The notes: generated from the letters alone by a model not told the origin. A stretch of 64,000 nt of DNA from Phycisphaera sp. (GCA_016125215.1 WGMF01000029.1:1-64000), one strand, 5' to 3'. Shown: positions 52,674 to 60,259, counted from the first letter of the stretch. Made by a program: numbers and translations.

Positions 52674-53765
52674 CTAGGGGTGTCGTTGGCTTCCGGGGGT
52701 ATAAGCAAGAATTTTTTGAGCAGGCCCGCCCGTCACCGTGTAGACCGCCGCGTCGAGGCCGGGCTGGAGTTGGGCGACGGTGCAGGGGGCGTCGTTGAAC
52801 CGCAACTCTGTGGCCGCGTCGAAGCTTATCTCGACGGGCGCACCGGTGTTGCGTTGCAGGGAGAGCAACCGGTTGCTCACGCGCGTGATCTGACCCGTGA
52901 CGACCGTGAGGTTAAACGTGGGCGTCGCGACGGGTTGCTTGTGCGTGCGCGGCAGGAACGTCCAGATCAGTCCGCCGGCCAGCAGCAGCGCCCCGGCCAC
53001 GGTGAGCCACTTGAGCTTGGCCCACAGCAGCCTACGCCTGGCCGATCCCACCAACACGCGGACCGGGGTGGCCACCGCACTCGAGGCCAATTGTCCCTGC
53101 GCCCAGGCCAGGGCCGACTTCGTAACGGTGGCGATGAACTGCGATGACGCGCCGGCTTCACTGGGCAACAGCCACAAGCCCAGTAGCGCAGTAGGACTGG
53201 CTTCTGCCCCGCGCCGCTCCATCTGCTTGCGCAGCAAGGCCCGTCCGCGGTGCAGCCGCACACCCAGTGCGTTGACACTGCACCCGACCTGGGCCGCCAC
53301 GTCTTCGTGCGTACGGCCCTCGAGGTGATGGAGGATCAACGGCACGCGGTACGCATCGGGCAGCGCAGCCAGACCCGCGTGCAGGGCGTCGAGTTGGATC
53401 GGTTCGTGCTCACGTACCACGGTTTCGCGACGCATGCGTGCCGCCTCCGCTTCGTGCCGGCGCCGGGCCGTACGGGACTGGGCGGCGCGGTTTGCGATGT
53501 GCCATGCCACGCGGTGCAGCCAGCCGACGGTGTGGTGTTGCGCCCTGGCGTCGCGGGCCTTTTGCGCCAGGGTCAGAAAGACCGCCTGCGCCGCGTCCTG
53601 AGCCTCGGTGCTGTTGCCCAACGTCGACCGGCAGACCGACAGGACCATCCCACCGTGCCGGCGGACGAGTTCCGAGAAGGCCACTTCGCTGCGGGTATGG
53701 GCGAAGGCCGCGAGCAGTTCCGCGTCCGTGGCGTCCACCGGGGGCTGGGGGGCTTGGCCGTTCAT
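52674..53765 (-). CDS. ECF-type RNA polymerase sigma factor with membrane-anchored tail
   Basis: This 363-residue protein has sigma region 2 (VAFSELVRRHGGMVLSVCRS ... EAQDAAQAVFLTLAQKA) and region 4 (LPDAYRVPLILHHLEGRTHE, SVNALGVRLHRGRALL), as in ECF sigma factors. After about residue 200 the tail contains one clear membrane segment (LKWLTVAGALLLAGGLIWTF) and a beta-rich extracytoplasmic end of about 80 residues. Such fusions are common in planctomycetes and suggest direct surface sensing without a separate anti-sigma factor. The gene next downstream encodes a PEP-CTERM protease. A CTTCCGGGGG motif lies near its end (52690). Confidence 0.87.
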   Translation of the reverse strand: MNGQAPQPPVDATDAELLAAFAHTRSEVAFSELVRRHGGMVLSVCRSTLGNSTEAQDAAQAVFLTLAQKARDARAQHHTVGWLHRVAWHIANRAAQSRTARRRHEAEAARMRRETVVREHEPIQLDALHAGLAALPDAYRVPLILHHLEGRTHEDVAAQVGCSVNALGVRLHRGRALLRKQMERRGAEASPTALLGLWLLPSEAGASSQFIATVTKSALAWAQGQLASSAVATPVRVLVGSARRRLLWAKLKWLTVAGALLLAGGLIWTFLPRTHKQPVATPTFNLTVVTGQITRVSNRLLSLQRNTGAPVEISFDAATELRFNDAPCTVAQLQPGLDAAVYTVTGGPAQKILAYTPGSQRHP

Positions 53766-53992
53766 CTATGGAGATATCCGTCGCCGACCCGACGACCTTA
53801 CAACAATTGGAAAATAATTTTACCCCACGGATTGCGGCGATAGTTGCCCCGATACCTTATCTTTGCCCGCCCCGCATGACCCACGGCCCCGGTGCACGGC
53901 ACGGGTGTGCCGGGGTCTCGCTCACACGAGCCCAGCCATTTTCCGGGGTCGGCCAATAGGCAAACCATCACGACATCAGGTAAGTTCGTTGC

Positions 53993-54571
53993 ATGGCACA
54001 GGGGTTTGAGTTCCTCAAAGAGTTTATGCGTTCGCCGTCACGGGTCGGGGCGGTCTGGCCCAGCTCTACGGGGCTTGCCTCCAGAATGGTGGAGTGGATC
54101 GACTGGTCAGCGGTGGACACGGTCGTTGAATACGGCCCGGGTACCGGTGCATTCACCCGGGCCATCCTCAATACCAAGCCCGAGCGCTGCCGGTTCCTTG
54201 CCATCGAGTTCAGCCCGATTCTTGCAGCCGACCTCGCCGCCCGCTACCCGCAAGTCCAAGTCGTCACCGGCTCCGTCGAGGACATCGTGTGTATCTGCGA
54301 CGAGCACGGGATCGCGCGGATCGACGCGGTGGTGTGTGGTCTGCCGTGGTCGATCTGGACGCCAAGCCTGCAGCGATCGATCATGCGTGCGACGCGCGAC
54401 ATGCTCAGCGAGCGGGGCTACTTCACCACGTTCGCCTACCTGCAGGGCCTGCTCTTGCCGGGGGGCAGGGCGTTTACGCGGTTGCTGGATGAGGTCTTCC
54501 CGACCGTTCAGCGCAGTCGGGTGGTATGGCGGAACCTCCCGCCCGCTTTTGCATACCGTTGCCGGCCTTGA
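53993..54571 (+). CDS. SAM-dependent methyltransferase, PmtA/KsgA-like
   Basis: This 192-residue protein has the Rossmann methyltransferase motif I VVEYGPGTGAFTRAIL and a motif IV region as AVVCGLPWSIW, typical of the phospholipid N-methyltransferase and rRNA adenine dimethylase-like group. The start GFEFLKEFMRSPSRVGAVWPS is characteristic of PmtA-like proteins, which methylate phosphatidylethanolamine or other polar heads. It is read towards the integron and its TGA stop lies within the outermost, decayed attC site. Confidence 0.82.
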   Translation: MAQGFEFLKEFMRSPSRVGAVWPSSTGLASRMVEWIDWSAVDTVVEYGPGTGAFTRAILNTKPERCRFLAIEFSPILAADLAARYPQVQVVTGSVEDIVCICDEHGIARIDAVVCGLPWSIWTPSLQRSIMRATRDMLSERGYFTTFAYLQGLLLPGGRAFTRLLDEVFPTVQRSRVVWRNLPPAFAYRCRP

Positions 54572-54725
54572 CGAAAAAGACTCAGTCGCCAGCCGCCCAC
54601 GGTTTACCCCGCCCTCGACCGTGAGCTCGGACCGAACGGAGCGAAGTCAAGGGGAATCGGCTACTAACCTGCTTAACTATTCTCCATCGCAGGCGTCGCC
54701 GGTCAACCGCAGCCGGTGGTTAGTC
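54567..54725 (-). other. Decayed attC site at the distal end of the array
   Basis: The right half (CGCAGGCGTCGCCGGTCAAC through GTTAGTC) matches other attC sites, and the left end (TTGACGAAAAAGACTCAGTC) matches with CTAAC changed to TTGAC. About 50 extra bases lie between the central parts. Loss of the R' core suggests it is inactive as a recombination site. Confidence 0.7.
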
Positions 54726-54764
54726 GGGCGGATTCAAATCCGTAGTCATAAAGGTGGTAGTCAT

Positions 54765-54906
54765 AAAGGTGTCAGTATGAATAATGACGCAGACTTTTCG
54801 AATTGGTAGCACTTGGTCATGATAAGACCGTTTGCTGGCCAGAAAATGGAGTATTAAACCCGATCATCAACCGATGATTGTCAATAATTCAACCTGACAC
54901 CTTTTT
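54765..54906. repeat. MITE-like element with AAAGGTGTCAG terminal repeats
   Basis: AAAGGTGTCAGTATGAATAA (54765 onwards) and AAAAAGGTGTCAGGTTGAAT on the opposite strand (from 54906) are imperfect terminal inverted repeats around 140 bases with no coding region. The same AAAGGTGTCAG ends are seen near some IS200-type/REP-associated transposases. It lies inside the last cassette. Confidence 0.65.
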
Positions 54907-54929
54907 CTTCCTCGACGCCACCGACGTTG

Positions 54930-55421
54930 TCATGTCGGCTTGACCCACTCCACGCCGTTTCGCGCCGAGGCGTCCATCATCCGTTTCATGATTTCATCGT
55001 TCATCGGCGGCGGGGCGGCGTTGCGGTCCGTCGCGAGATAGAACGATTCTTCAAAGAATTGTTGCATGCCCGTCGGGCCCGCCGGTGAAATGATGACGAT
55101 CAATTTGGCTGGCGTCGTGCCCTCATTCTTGAACGAATGCACCGTGCCGCAGGGGATGTGGACGAAATCGCCTGGCTTGGCGTGGATCGTCTGCCCGTCG
55201 GCCTGGAACGTGATGGCACCCTCAAGTAGATAAAAGGACTCGGACTCGAAGCGGTGAACGTGCGGCGGCGGGCCTCCTCCCGGCGCGGCCAGTCCCTCGC
55301 TGACAAAAAAGTTCCCCTTCGTATCCGCACCCGTGGCCAGAAAGCTGACGCGGTCGCCCGGCCCGCAATACATCGGGCCGTTGCCGGCGGGCACGTACTT
55401 GACTGGATTCTGACTCGGCAT
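54930..55421 (-). CDS. Cupin domain protein
   Basis: This 163-residue single-domain cupin has PHVHRFESESFYLLEGAITF (motif 1, with two His and a Glu) and PGDFVHIPCGTVHSFKNEG (motif 2). It may bind a metal and act as a dioxygenase, isomerase or sensor. A C-terminal helix pair follows (MNDEIMKRMMDASARN). ATG 55421 was used; an upstream start would add non-conserved sequence. It lies in the outermost part of the integron between the decayed attC and an inverted repeat; whether it is cassette-borne is uncertain because no attC separates it from the next gene. Confidence 0.82.
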   Translation of the reverse strand: MPSQNPVKYVPAGNGPMYCGPGDRVSFLATGADTKGNFFVSEGLAAPGGGPPPHVHRFESESFYLLEGAITFQADGQTIHAKPGDFVHIPCGTVHSFKNEGTTPAKLIVIISPAGPTGMQQFFEESFYLATDRNAAPPPMNDEIMKRMMDASARNGVEWVKPT

Positions 55422-55530
55422 GGCTGCGATTCCTTTCGTCCGCGCGGTGTGGCGCGTCACTGACAACGCTCTGTGCGACAATGACGGAAACAATACGGCC
55501 TAATGTAAAAGCAAGTAGCCCGGGCCGCGG

Positions 55531-55632
55531 GTAGGGTGGGCCAAGTCCGCGCGGCCCACCATCTCGCGAACATGAACCGTGCGAGAAATGATACACCGAA
55601 TTGGTGGGCCGCGAAGACTTGGCCCACCCTAC
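55531..55632. repeat. Inverted repeat, GTAGGGTGGGCC family
   Basis: GTAGGGTGGGCCAAGTCCGC (55531-55550) and its imperfect complement ending TTGGCCCACCCTAC (55619-55632) frame about 50 bases. This is a MITE-like fold-back often found in planctomycete and other environmental genomes. It separates the cupin gene from the lectin-fold gene. Confidence 0.8.
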
Positions 55633-55676
55633 GACGAAGAGCCCGATCTACTCGCTGCCGTGGGCATGCGTATCAA

Positions 55677-56522
55677 TTATTTGAAACGGGCTCCGGTGAC
55701 GAAGACCATGGCATCTTGAGGGACCAAGCCGTCATACATTCCCCAGCGGAACATGTGACGCCGGCTGCCCTCCTGCCAACGATCGTACTGTCCTCTGGCA
55801 ACGAGTTCGCCGTTGAAATAGGCCTCGTAGTCGCGGCGATTGTCTCTCACCTTCAGGTGGAAACTCTTGCCGACCATGTTGTCGCCGATCACCACGGGCT
55901 CCTCCCCTTGCATCCGTTTCGTCCGCTCACAGATGCAGACATCGCCACCACTGGTCATATTCAGGTGGCAGGACCAGAGCTTGTCCCCTGCCGTGAAGGA
56001 CTGAAAGAGCGTTGCCTTGATGGGTTTTACGATCGTGTAGGTGCCCTCCCACTCGTGCCACTGGTCGTCTGACCAGTCGCCAAGGCTGAAGGCCTCAATT
56101 CTGGCTGCTCCGGTTCGCTCGTTGCGCACGTTGTGCTCGCCTTTGAACAGACGGAACACCTGGGTGTTGCCATCCTCCTGATACCACCTCGTCCACTTGG
56201 GAAAGTCTTCCCGATCTATGCGAAAGTGGCACAGCGTGTGAATGGCGATGTCCTCTGGGATCGGGTCTACAGTCCCGGCACGCCGCCCGAGGACATCGGT
56301 GTTGACCTCAACGGTCGAGCCCGCCTGCCCCCCTGTGGAATCCACGCCGATGGGGAAGGCGCGTGCATCCAGCAATGCCTGAAAGTCCGGGTCGTGGGGT
56401 GAGTCGCTTCCTGTCCTGACCGAGTAAAGCGCACAGACCTGCTCGTGACTTTCGCTCACTTCGTATCTCCTTGCCCAGACGACCTTCTTCAGGTCACTTG
56501 CACTGTATTGTGTCTGGCTCAC
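55677..56522 (-). CDS. Cassette gene: concanavalin-like (polysaccharide-lyase-type) fold protein
   Basis: This 281-residue protein has no signal peptide. The C-terminal 170 residues resemble the jelly-roll seen in family 7/20 alginate-lyase-type proteins: TLFQSFTAGDKLWSCHLNM, KSFHLKVRDNRRDYEAYFNG and HMFRWGMYDGLVPQDAMVFV. The catalytic residues were not traced. It starts with GTG at 56522, two bases after the attC core at 56524, so it is the first gene of its cassette; a later start is possible. Its stop is at 55677. No attC follows it until the decayed site at 54567. Confidence 0.62.
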   Translation of the reverse strand: MSQTQYSASDLKKVVWARRYEVSESHEQVCALYSVRTGSDSPHDPDFQALLDARAFPIGVDSTGGQAGSTVEVNTDVLGRRAGTVDPIPEDIAIHTLCHFRIDREDFPKWTRWYQEDGNTQVFRLFKGEHNVRNERTGAARIEAFSLGDWSDDQWHEWEGTYTIVKPIKATLFQSFTAGDKLWSCHLNMTSGGDVCICERTKRMQGEEPVVIGDNMVGKSFHLKVRDNRRDYEAYFNGELVARGQYDRWQEGSRRHMFRWGMYDGLVPQDAMVFVTGARFK

Positions 56523-56523
56523 A

Positions 56524-56631
56524 GGCCAACGAAAAAGGCTCAGTTGCCGGCCGCCCGCGGGAGTGGGCTACCAACCGACAACATCATTCTACTCGCGGGC
56601 GTCGCCGGTCAACTGCAGCCGGTGGTTAGGT
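56524..56631 (-). other. attC site
   Basis: In cassette orientation it starts ACCTAACC at 56631 and ends with the core GTTGGCC (56530-56524). Arms GGCTGCAGTTGACCGGCGAC and GGCCGGCAACTGAGCC pair imperfectly, as in attC hairpins. The preceding gene's stop lies in the first core (56626-56628). Confidence 0.88.
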
Positions 56632-57231
56632 CGCTTCCCGTTGGGGGAGTGGGCCTCGCCATTGGTGATATTCTTGGCCTTTAGGCGTAACAGATATCAG
56701 GCCACTATCCATCCCAATAAGATAGTGGGCTTGCAGAGCATTAATGATTGCATCTCGTTCTTGAACTATTGGAATGTATGGAGTCCAGATATTGTCGAAC
56801 AGTGAACGTGAAATCGGTGCTGACATCGGCACTAACCAATCAAGAACTTGCTGTGTCTGATATGCAAGGAAATAGTTGAGATAGCGATATTCCCACAGGT
56901 AGGCGTTAGCTCGCTCATTCAAATACAACTGTCGCACTGCTTCGAGTTGCTGTTGAGTGAACTCCAGATCTGCGGGAAGTGGGACTGGCTGATTCGCCTC
57001 AACTTGAGGCACTTCCGGTCTTTCAGATTCAGTCTTTTCTTCCTTGGTCCTTTCGAGTTGTGATGTCGACAATTCGCTGCCTCCCGGAAATCGAATCTTT
57101 GCAATCCGCGACATCAGCAACTTAATGTCTGACTTGAAAAGGCAGATGGCAGAAATGGCGATGACGCCCGTCACAACTGGCCACGAGAACAGAACGCGAA
57201 GGTAGTCGAGAATTATGGCTGCAATGTCCAT
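56626..57231 (-). CDS. Cassette gene: membrane-anchored protein of unknown function
   Basis: This 201-residue protein has one N-terminal membrane segment (LFSWPVVTGVIAISAICLF), a charged linker (SQLERTKEEKTESERPEVPQ), and a C-terminal helical domain with LEFTQQQLEAVRQLYLNERA and a winged-helix-like end (LQAHYLIGMDSGLISVTPKG). I recognise no named domain; the tail resembles helix-turn-helix ends of phage or defence-linked proteins only loosely. The stop TAA lies inside the attC core. ATG 57231 is 20 bases after the upstream core site at 57251. Confidence 0.7.
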   Translation of the reverse strand: MDIAAIILDYLRVLFSWPVVTGVIAISAICLFKSDIKLLMSRIAKIRFPGGSELSTSQLERTKEEKTESERPEVPQVEANQPVPLPADLEFTQQQLEAVRQLYLNERANAYLWEYRYLNYFLAYQTQQVLDWLVPMSAPISRSLFDNIWTPYIPIVQERDAIINALQAHYLIGMDSGLISVTPKGQEYHQWRGPLPQREAT

Positions 57232-57250
57232 ATGCGACCCGTGTCTTGCG

Positions 57251-57359
57251 ACCTAACGAAAAAGGCTCAGTTGCCGGCCGCCCGCGGAAGGGGGCGTTCA
57301 ACCGACCACGTCATTTTCCATCGCGGGCGTCGCCGGTCAACTGCAGCCGGTGGTTAGGC
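57251..57359 (-). other. attC site
   Basis: Starts GCCTAAC at 57359 and ends GTTAGGT at 57257-57251. The arms and central spacer (AACCGACCACGTCATT type) match the other main-type sites. Confidence 0.9.
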
Positions 57360-57635
57360 GACATCTGTTATCGCAAGCCGGGCACGCTTGAGGTCGTACC
57401 ACGCTACGATTGCAACAACAAGAACGCCAATGACAAGACCTGTGATGGCTCCCTGTTCAATTCCTAAGCCTGTACCGACCTGCACGGGATCGAACGCTGG
57501 ATGATGTCCCTGATAAAACACGTTGCGATAGTACCCGGGGTTGTAAACGCCACGCAGGTATCCGCCAATGCCACCGAGCAAGGTCGCTCCCGCGGTGGTG
57601 CCTGCGATCGTCGCGATGGCCTTGATAACGGTCAT
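57354..57635 (-). CDS. Cassette gene: small two-helix membrane protein
   Basis: This 93-residue protein has two hydrophobic segments, ATIAGTTAGATLLGGIGGYL and GAITGLVIGVLVVAIVAWY, with Gly-rich packing, separated by a Tyr-rich polar loop (YNPGYYRNVFYQGHHP). No family is recognised. I set the start at ATG 57635, four bases after the core of the next attC (57639), because an upstream start would read through that attC. The TAA stop lies in the following core. Small membrane proteins are frequent in cassette arrays and are sometimes toxins, antitoxins or phage-exclusion factors; that is only a guess here. Confidence 0.68.
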   Translation of the reverse strand: MTVIKAIATIAGTTAGATLLGGIGGYLRGVYNPGYYRNVFYQGHHPAFDPVQVGTGLGIEQGAITGLVIGVLVVAIVAWYDLKRARLAITDVA

Positions 57636-57638
57636 GTC

Positions 57639-57745
57639 GCCTAACGTAAAAGGCTCAGTTGCCGGCCGCCCGCGGAAACAGGCGTCCAACCGACAGCTAC
57701 ATCATATCGCGGGCGTCGCCGGTCAACTGCAGCCGCTGGTTAGCC
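57639..57745 (-). other. attC site
   Basis: Starts GGCTAAC at 57745 and ends GTTAGGC at 57645-57639, with the same arm sequences as the neighbours (GCTGCAGTTGACCGGCGACG). Confidence 0.9.
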
Positions 57746-58066
57746 CGCTTCGATCAAGAGCGATCGCTTCTCTTCCATTAGTTCCGGCGTTAGTCGGTGT
57801 TCGGCTTCCTCAGCCAATCCGGTATGGCGAAGCGAAGGCATGAAGAAGTTGATGTCTGCGGCCGATCGAAGGTTCTCCGCATTCTGCCCATCAGCCCACA
57901 GGGCGTACTCAAAAATGCGATCGAGTCGTTCCCGATCACCTTCGTCAGTTGCTTTGATTGCCATCTCGTAAAGATCGCTGAACAAAGAAGCAACACCCCA
58001 TCGGGAACTGTAGTCGCCTCGCTTGAAGCCAAACATCGCATACGCCTTTTTGCGCCATTCAGCCAT
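57740..58066 (-). CDS. Cassette gene: 108-residue protein of unknown function
   Basis: The protein is soluble, helical and acidic. Notable stretches: LFSDLYEMAIKATDEGDRER, LDRIFEYALWADGQNAENLR and AADINFFMPSLRHTG. This pattern resembles short helical cassette proteins of immunity or unknown type, with no recognised catalytic motif. ATG 58066 lies five bases from the upstream core; the TAA stop lies in the following attC (57740). Confidence 0.68.
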   Translation of the reverse strand: MAEWRKKAYAMFGFKRGDYSSRWGVASLFSDLYEMAIKATDEGDRERLDRIFEYALWADGQNAENLRSAADINFFMPSLRHTGLAEEAEHRLTPELMEEKRSLLIEAG

Positions 58067-58070
58067 TGCG

Positions 58071-58177
58071 GGATAACGTAAAAGGCTCAGTTGCGAGCCG
58101 CCCGCGGAAGCAGACGTTTAACCGACAACTATATCTTATCGCGGGCGCAGCCGGTCAACTGCAGCCGCTGGTTAGGT
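58071..58177 (-). other. attC site
   Basis: Starts ACCTAAC at 58177 and ends GTTATCC at 58077-58071, a slightly off-consensus core. Arms match the main type except for one change (GAGCCGC for GGCCGCC) and GCAG for GTCG. Confidence 0.85.
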
Positions 58178-58354
58178 GGATTTTCGACTACTAACAAATA
58201 CAAACAGCAGGAGTGCCATGACGATTCCAGTAATGACACCAACCATCGCGGCTCTCTGAATCATCGGCACACTGCTTGATTCGGTATACGTGAACCCGCC
58301 GGCTGCCATGGCGACAGCACCGCAAATGACGCCTCTGGTTCTTTTGTTCGCCAT
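58172..58354 (-). CDS. Cassette gene: 60-residue membrane protein
   Basis: The protein has two hydrophobic stretches (GVICGAVAMAAGGFTY and MVGVITGIVMALLLFVFVSS) and basic ends, so it likely spans the membrane once or twice. No family is recognised. The start at 58354 is 13 bases from the upstream core site; the TAA stop falls in the next core (58172). Confidence 0.65.
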   Translation of the reverse strand: MANKRTRGVICGAVAMAAGGFTYTESSSVPMIQRAAMVGVITGIVMALLLFVFVSSRKST

Positions 58355-58366
58355 AAAACCCCATCC

Positions 58367-58476
58367 ACCTAACGAAAAAGGCTCAGTTGCCGGCCGCCCG
58401 CGGTGAGCAGACGTTCAACCGACAAGTGGATTATCGTTCGCGGGCGTCGCCGGTCAACTGCAGCCGCTGGTTATCC
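58367..58476 (-). other. attC site
   Basis: Starts GGATAAC at 58476 and ends GTTAGGT at 58373-58367. The first core is off consensus and carries no in-frame stop for the upstream gene, which therefore reads about 45 bases into the site. Confidence 0.88.
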
Positions 58477-59243
58477 CGCCTCTCCCGAAGCACATCTTCC
58501 AATGCCAGCACCTTCACAGACCCAAGGTCTCGGGTGTGACGCCAACAAATACATATGCAGTCGGCATCGAGGGGGTGGCCGTGCTGGATGTAGTTTGCAC
58601 TTTCGTACTCAAACTCGGCCATGACGATTTCGCCGTCTCGTTCTAACTCTGCATCTGGGAAATCTGCTCGTACTAGGCGGATTTTGTACCCCAGTTCTTT
58701 CGCAAGTAGCGCGAACAACACTATCGTTTCCATTTCATTCCGAGGTTGGTATCGCAATGGAAGATCGTCGGGAAGCGGTGGTCGGCGTGTAGCACCTACT
58801 GGTTCAGTGGGATCAGTAGCCGGAACTTGGAACTTCAAAGAATTTGCATGAGTCTGCGCGAAATGAATTTTGACTTGGGACCATTTTCCCCATCTGCTTG
58901 TGTACGGGCGGACTGAATATTTGGAATGCTGGGTGAACTCAGCCTGGGTGGGTAGTCGTCCAAGGCTGTTCGCTACGTCGATAAACTCGTCGATTACATC
59001 TTGAACGGAATACCCGTTGTCGGGCGGCATGTTGTTGTTGGGTTCGATACTGGCCTGGGTCAGCAATTCGGTCCATGTACCGAACTGGTATAGAACTTGC
59101 GAAATGCTCGGGGCATCCGTCGCCGAGACATGTTGTTTGTACTCGTTCTGCGTAGGTGCGCGATCGAGTGAAGCGGCAAGCTCTTGCACGATGGCAATTG
59201 CCCGGGTCCGAACATCCGCGATGTCGTTGCGATGGAGTGCCAT
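58431..59243 (-). CDS. Cassette gene: HNH-repeat and endonuclease-fold protein
   Basis: This 270-residue protein has two copies of a homing-endonuclease-associated repeat (LDRAPTQNEYKQHVSATDAP and LGRLPTQAEFTQHSKYSVRP, each with a following W), then a C-terminal domain resembling PD-(D/E)XK-like nucleases: IRLVRADFPDAELERDGEIV, AEFEYESANYIQHGH and DADCICICWRHTRD. A possible DNA-binding or cleaving role is inferred. Start ATG 59243 lies 11 bases after the core of the odd attC at 59254. The stop at 58431 lies within the following attC, so the last 15 residues (NQRLQLTGDARER part) come from the recombination site. Confidence 0.7.
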   Translation of the reverse strand: MALHRNDIADVRTRAIAIVQELAASLDRAPTQNEYKQHVSATDAPSISQVLYQFGTWTELLTQASIEPNNNMPPDNGYSVQDVIDEFIDVANSLGRLPTQAEFTQHSKYSVRPYTSRWGKWSQVKIHFAQTHANSLKFQVPATDPTEPVGATRRPPLPDDLPLRYQPRNEMETIVLFALLAKELGYKIRLVRADFPDAELERDGEIVMAEFEYESANYIQHGHPLDADCICICWRHTRDLGSVKVLALEDVLRERRDNQRLQLTGDARER

Positions 59244-59253
59244 TGGTCTGGCG

Positions 59254-59352
59254 GGATAACGATAAGGATAAGCTGCCGGGGCCGCCTGCAAAACCTTTAT
59301 GCCGCGCGAAAGCAGGATGGCGGCCCCGGTCAGCTTCATCCGCTGGTTCGGC
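59254..59352 (-). other. attC site of a different type
   Basis: Starts GCCGAACC at 59352, continues AGCGGATGAAGCTGACCGGG and ends TTATCCTTATCGTTATCC at 59254. Length and imperfect pairing fit attC, but arms and centre differ from the other six sites, so this cassette likely came from another integron. Confidence 0.82.
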
Positions 59353-59357
59353 CCGGC

Positions 59358-59840
59358 TCATGCGGTGAGAGCAACTGAACGGTACAATTGACCCATGCTC
59401 TCCCCCACCTTGTCCCGCAAGCACTTCAGAGCCTTGTGGAATGGGAAGACCTCAAGTCCATTTTGAGGGAGCCAAACGGACATATGATCCAGAACGCGCT
59501 GCGAACGGAATACCGCGACCGCGTGAGGCAGCTCAAGTAACGCCGCTGCTAACACGACGCCGAAGTCTCGGGAGAAGACGTTGAGGTCGCCGCTTGCAGG
59601 TGACCAACCGGTATCCCACATGTCTGCGATGATGCGGTCAAGGCCGTCCACACCGTCGCCACCGCGTCCAATCTGATCGCCGAAAACCTCGGCAATCTGC
59701 GATCTCGCTAGCGCTGCCATCGCTTGCAGGTGCTCGCTCGCCAAAGTGACCGAATCTCCTTCGAGGCAAGGACCGAACAGTTCGGTTGGCGAATCGGCAC
59801 GAAGCGCGTCAAAGAGTACAGCTTCTTGCGGCACCTCCAC
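59358..59840 (-). CDS. Cassette gene: 160-residue protein of unknown function
   Basis: The protein is soluble with several hydrophobic helices. Stretches: EHLQAMAALARSQIAEVFGD, FGVVLAAALLELPHAVAVFR and NGLEVFPFHKALKCLRDKVG. No named family is recognised. It starts with GTG at 59840, 17 bases from the upstream core, and ends six bases before the odd attC. Its base composition is similar to the chromosome's. Confidence 0.65.
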   Translation of the reverse strand: MEVPQEAVLFDALRADSPTELFGPCLEGDSVTLASEHLQAMAALARSQIAEVFGDQIGRGGDGVDGLDRIIADMWDTGWSPASGDLNVFSRDFGVVLAAALLELPHAVAVFRSQRVLDHMSVWLPQNGLEVFPFHKALKCLRDKVGESMGQLYRSVALTA

Positions 59841-59856
59841 GAGAGCGTCTCCAAGG

Positions 59857-59965
59857 GCCGAACGAACAAGGCTCAGTTGCCGGCCGCCCGCGGAAGAGGG
59901 CTACCAACCGGCAAGGCTATTGTCCATCGCGGGCGTCGCCGGTCAACTGCAGCCGCTGGTTAGCT
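59857..59965 (-). other. attC site
   Basis: Starts AGCTAAC at 59965 and ends GTTCGGC at 59863-59857. Arms and centre (ACCGGCAAGG) match the main type. It is the attC of the first cassette of the array. Confidence 0.88.
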
Positions 59966-60253
59966 GCCTCGCCACGAACGCCAGAACTCAACCAACTCTT
60001 CTGCGCAACTACGGCTGTGCATGGCATCGAAACCAATCTCCATGCGTTCGGTGACGATCCATCTCATGTGCTTGAGAAGATCTTCGACAGAAGCGCCGGC
60101 ATCGAGCATTTGCACAATGTGAGTGGAATACATGTCGTACTCATCCTGATTGTGCTCAGAGATGACGCCGATGGGGTCCCAACGGCGGAGTACCTCTAGG
60201 ACTTTCAGGTGTCCCTTTGCGTCTGGTCGGCGAAAGTAATCGGAGTCGATCAT
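59960..60253 (-). CDS. Cassette gene 1: DUF1871-like protein
   Basis: This 97-residue protein contains the recurrent pattern LRRWDPIGVISEHNQDEYDM followed by HIVQMLDAGASVEDLLKHMR, which resembles DUF1871-type small proteins often found in integron cassettes; function is unknown. ATG 60253 is seven bases from the attI/cassette junction, so as first cassette it should be best expressed from Pc. TAA lies in its attC core. Confidence 0.75.
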   Translation of the reverse strand: MIDSDYFRRPDAKGHLKVLEVLRRWDPIGVISEHNQDEYDMYSTHIVQMLDAGASVEDLLKHMRWIVTERMEIGFDAMHSRSCAEELVEFWRSWRGS

Positions 60254-60259
60254 TTTGGC

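Noticed and set aside
56524-59965. The spaced copies as a CRISPR or tandem repeat array
   Set aside because: Each copy is a pair of partial inverted arms with recombination cores and frames a gene; they are attC sites.
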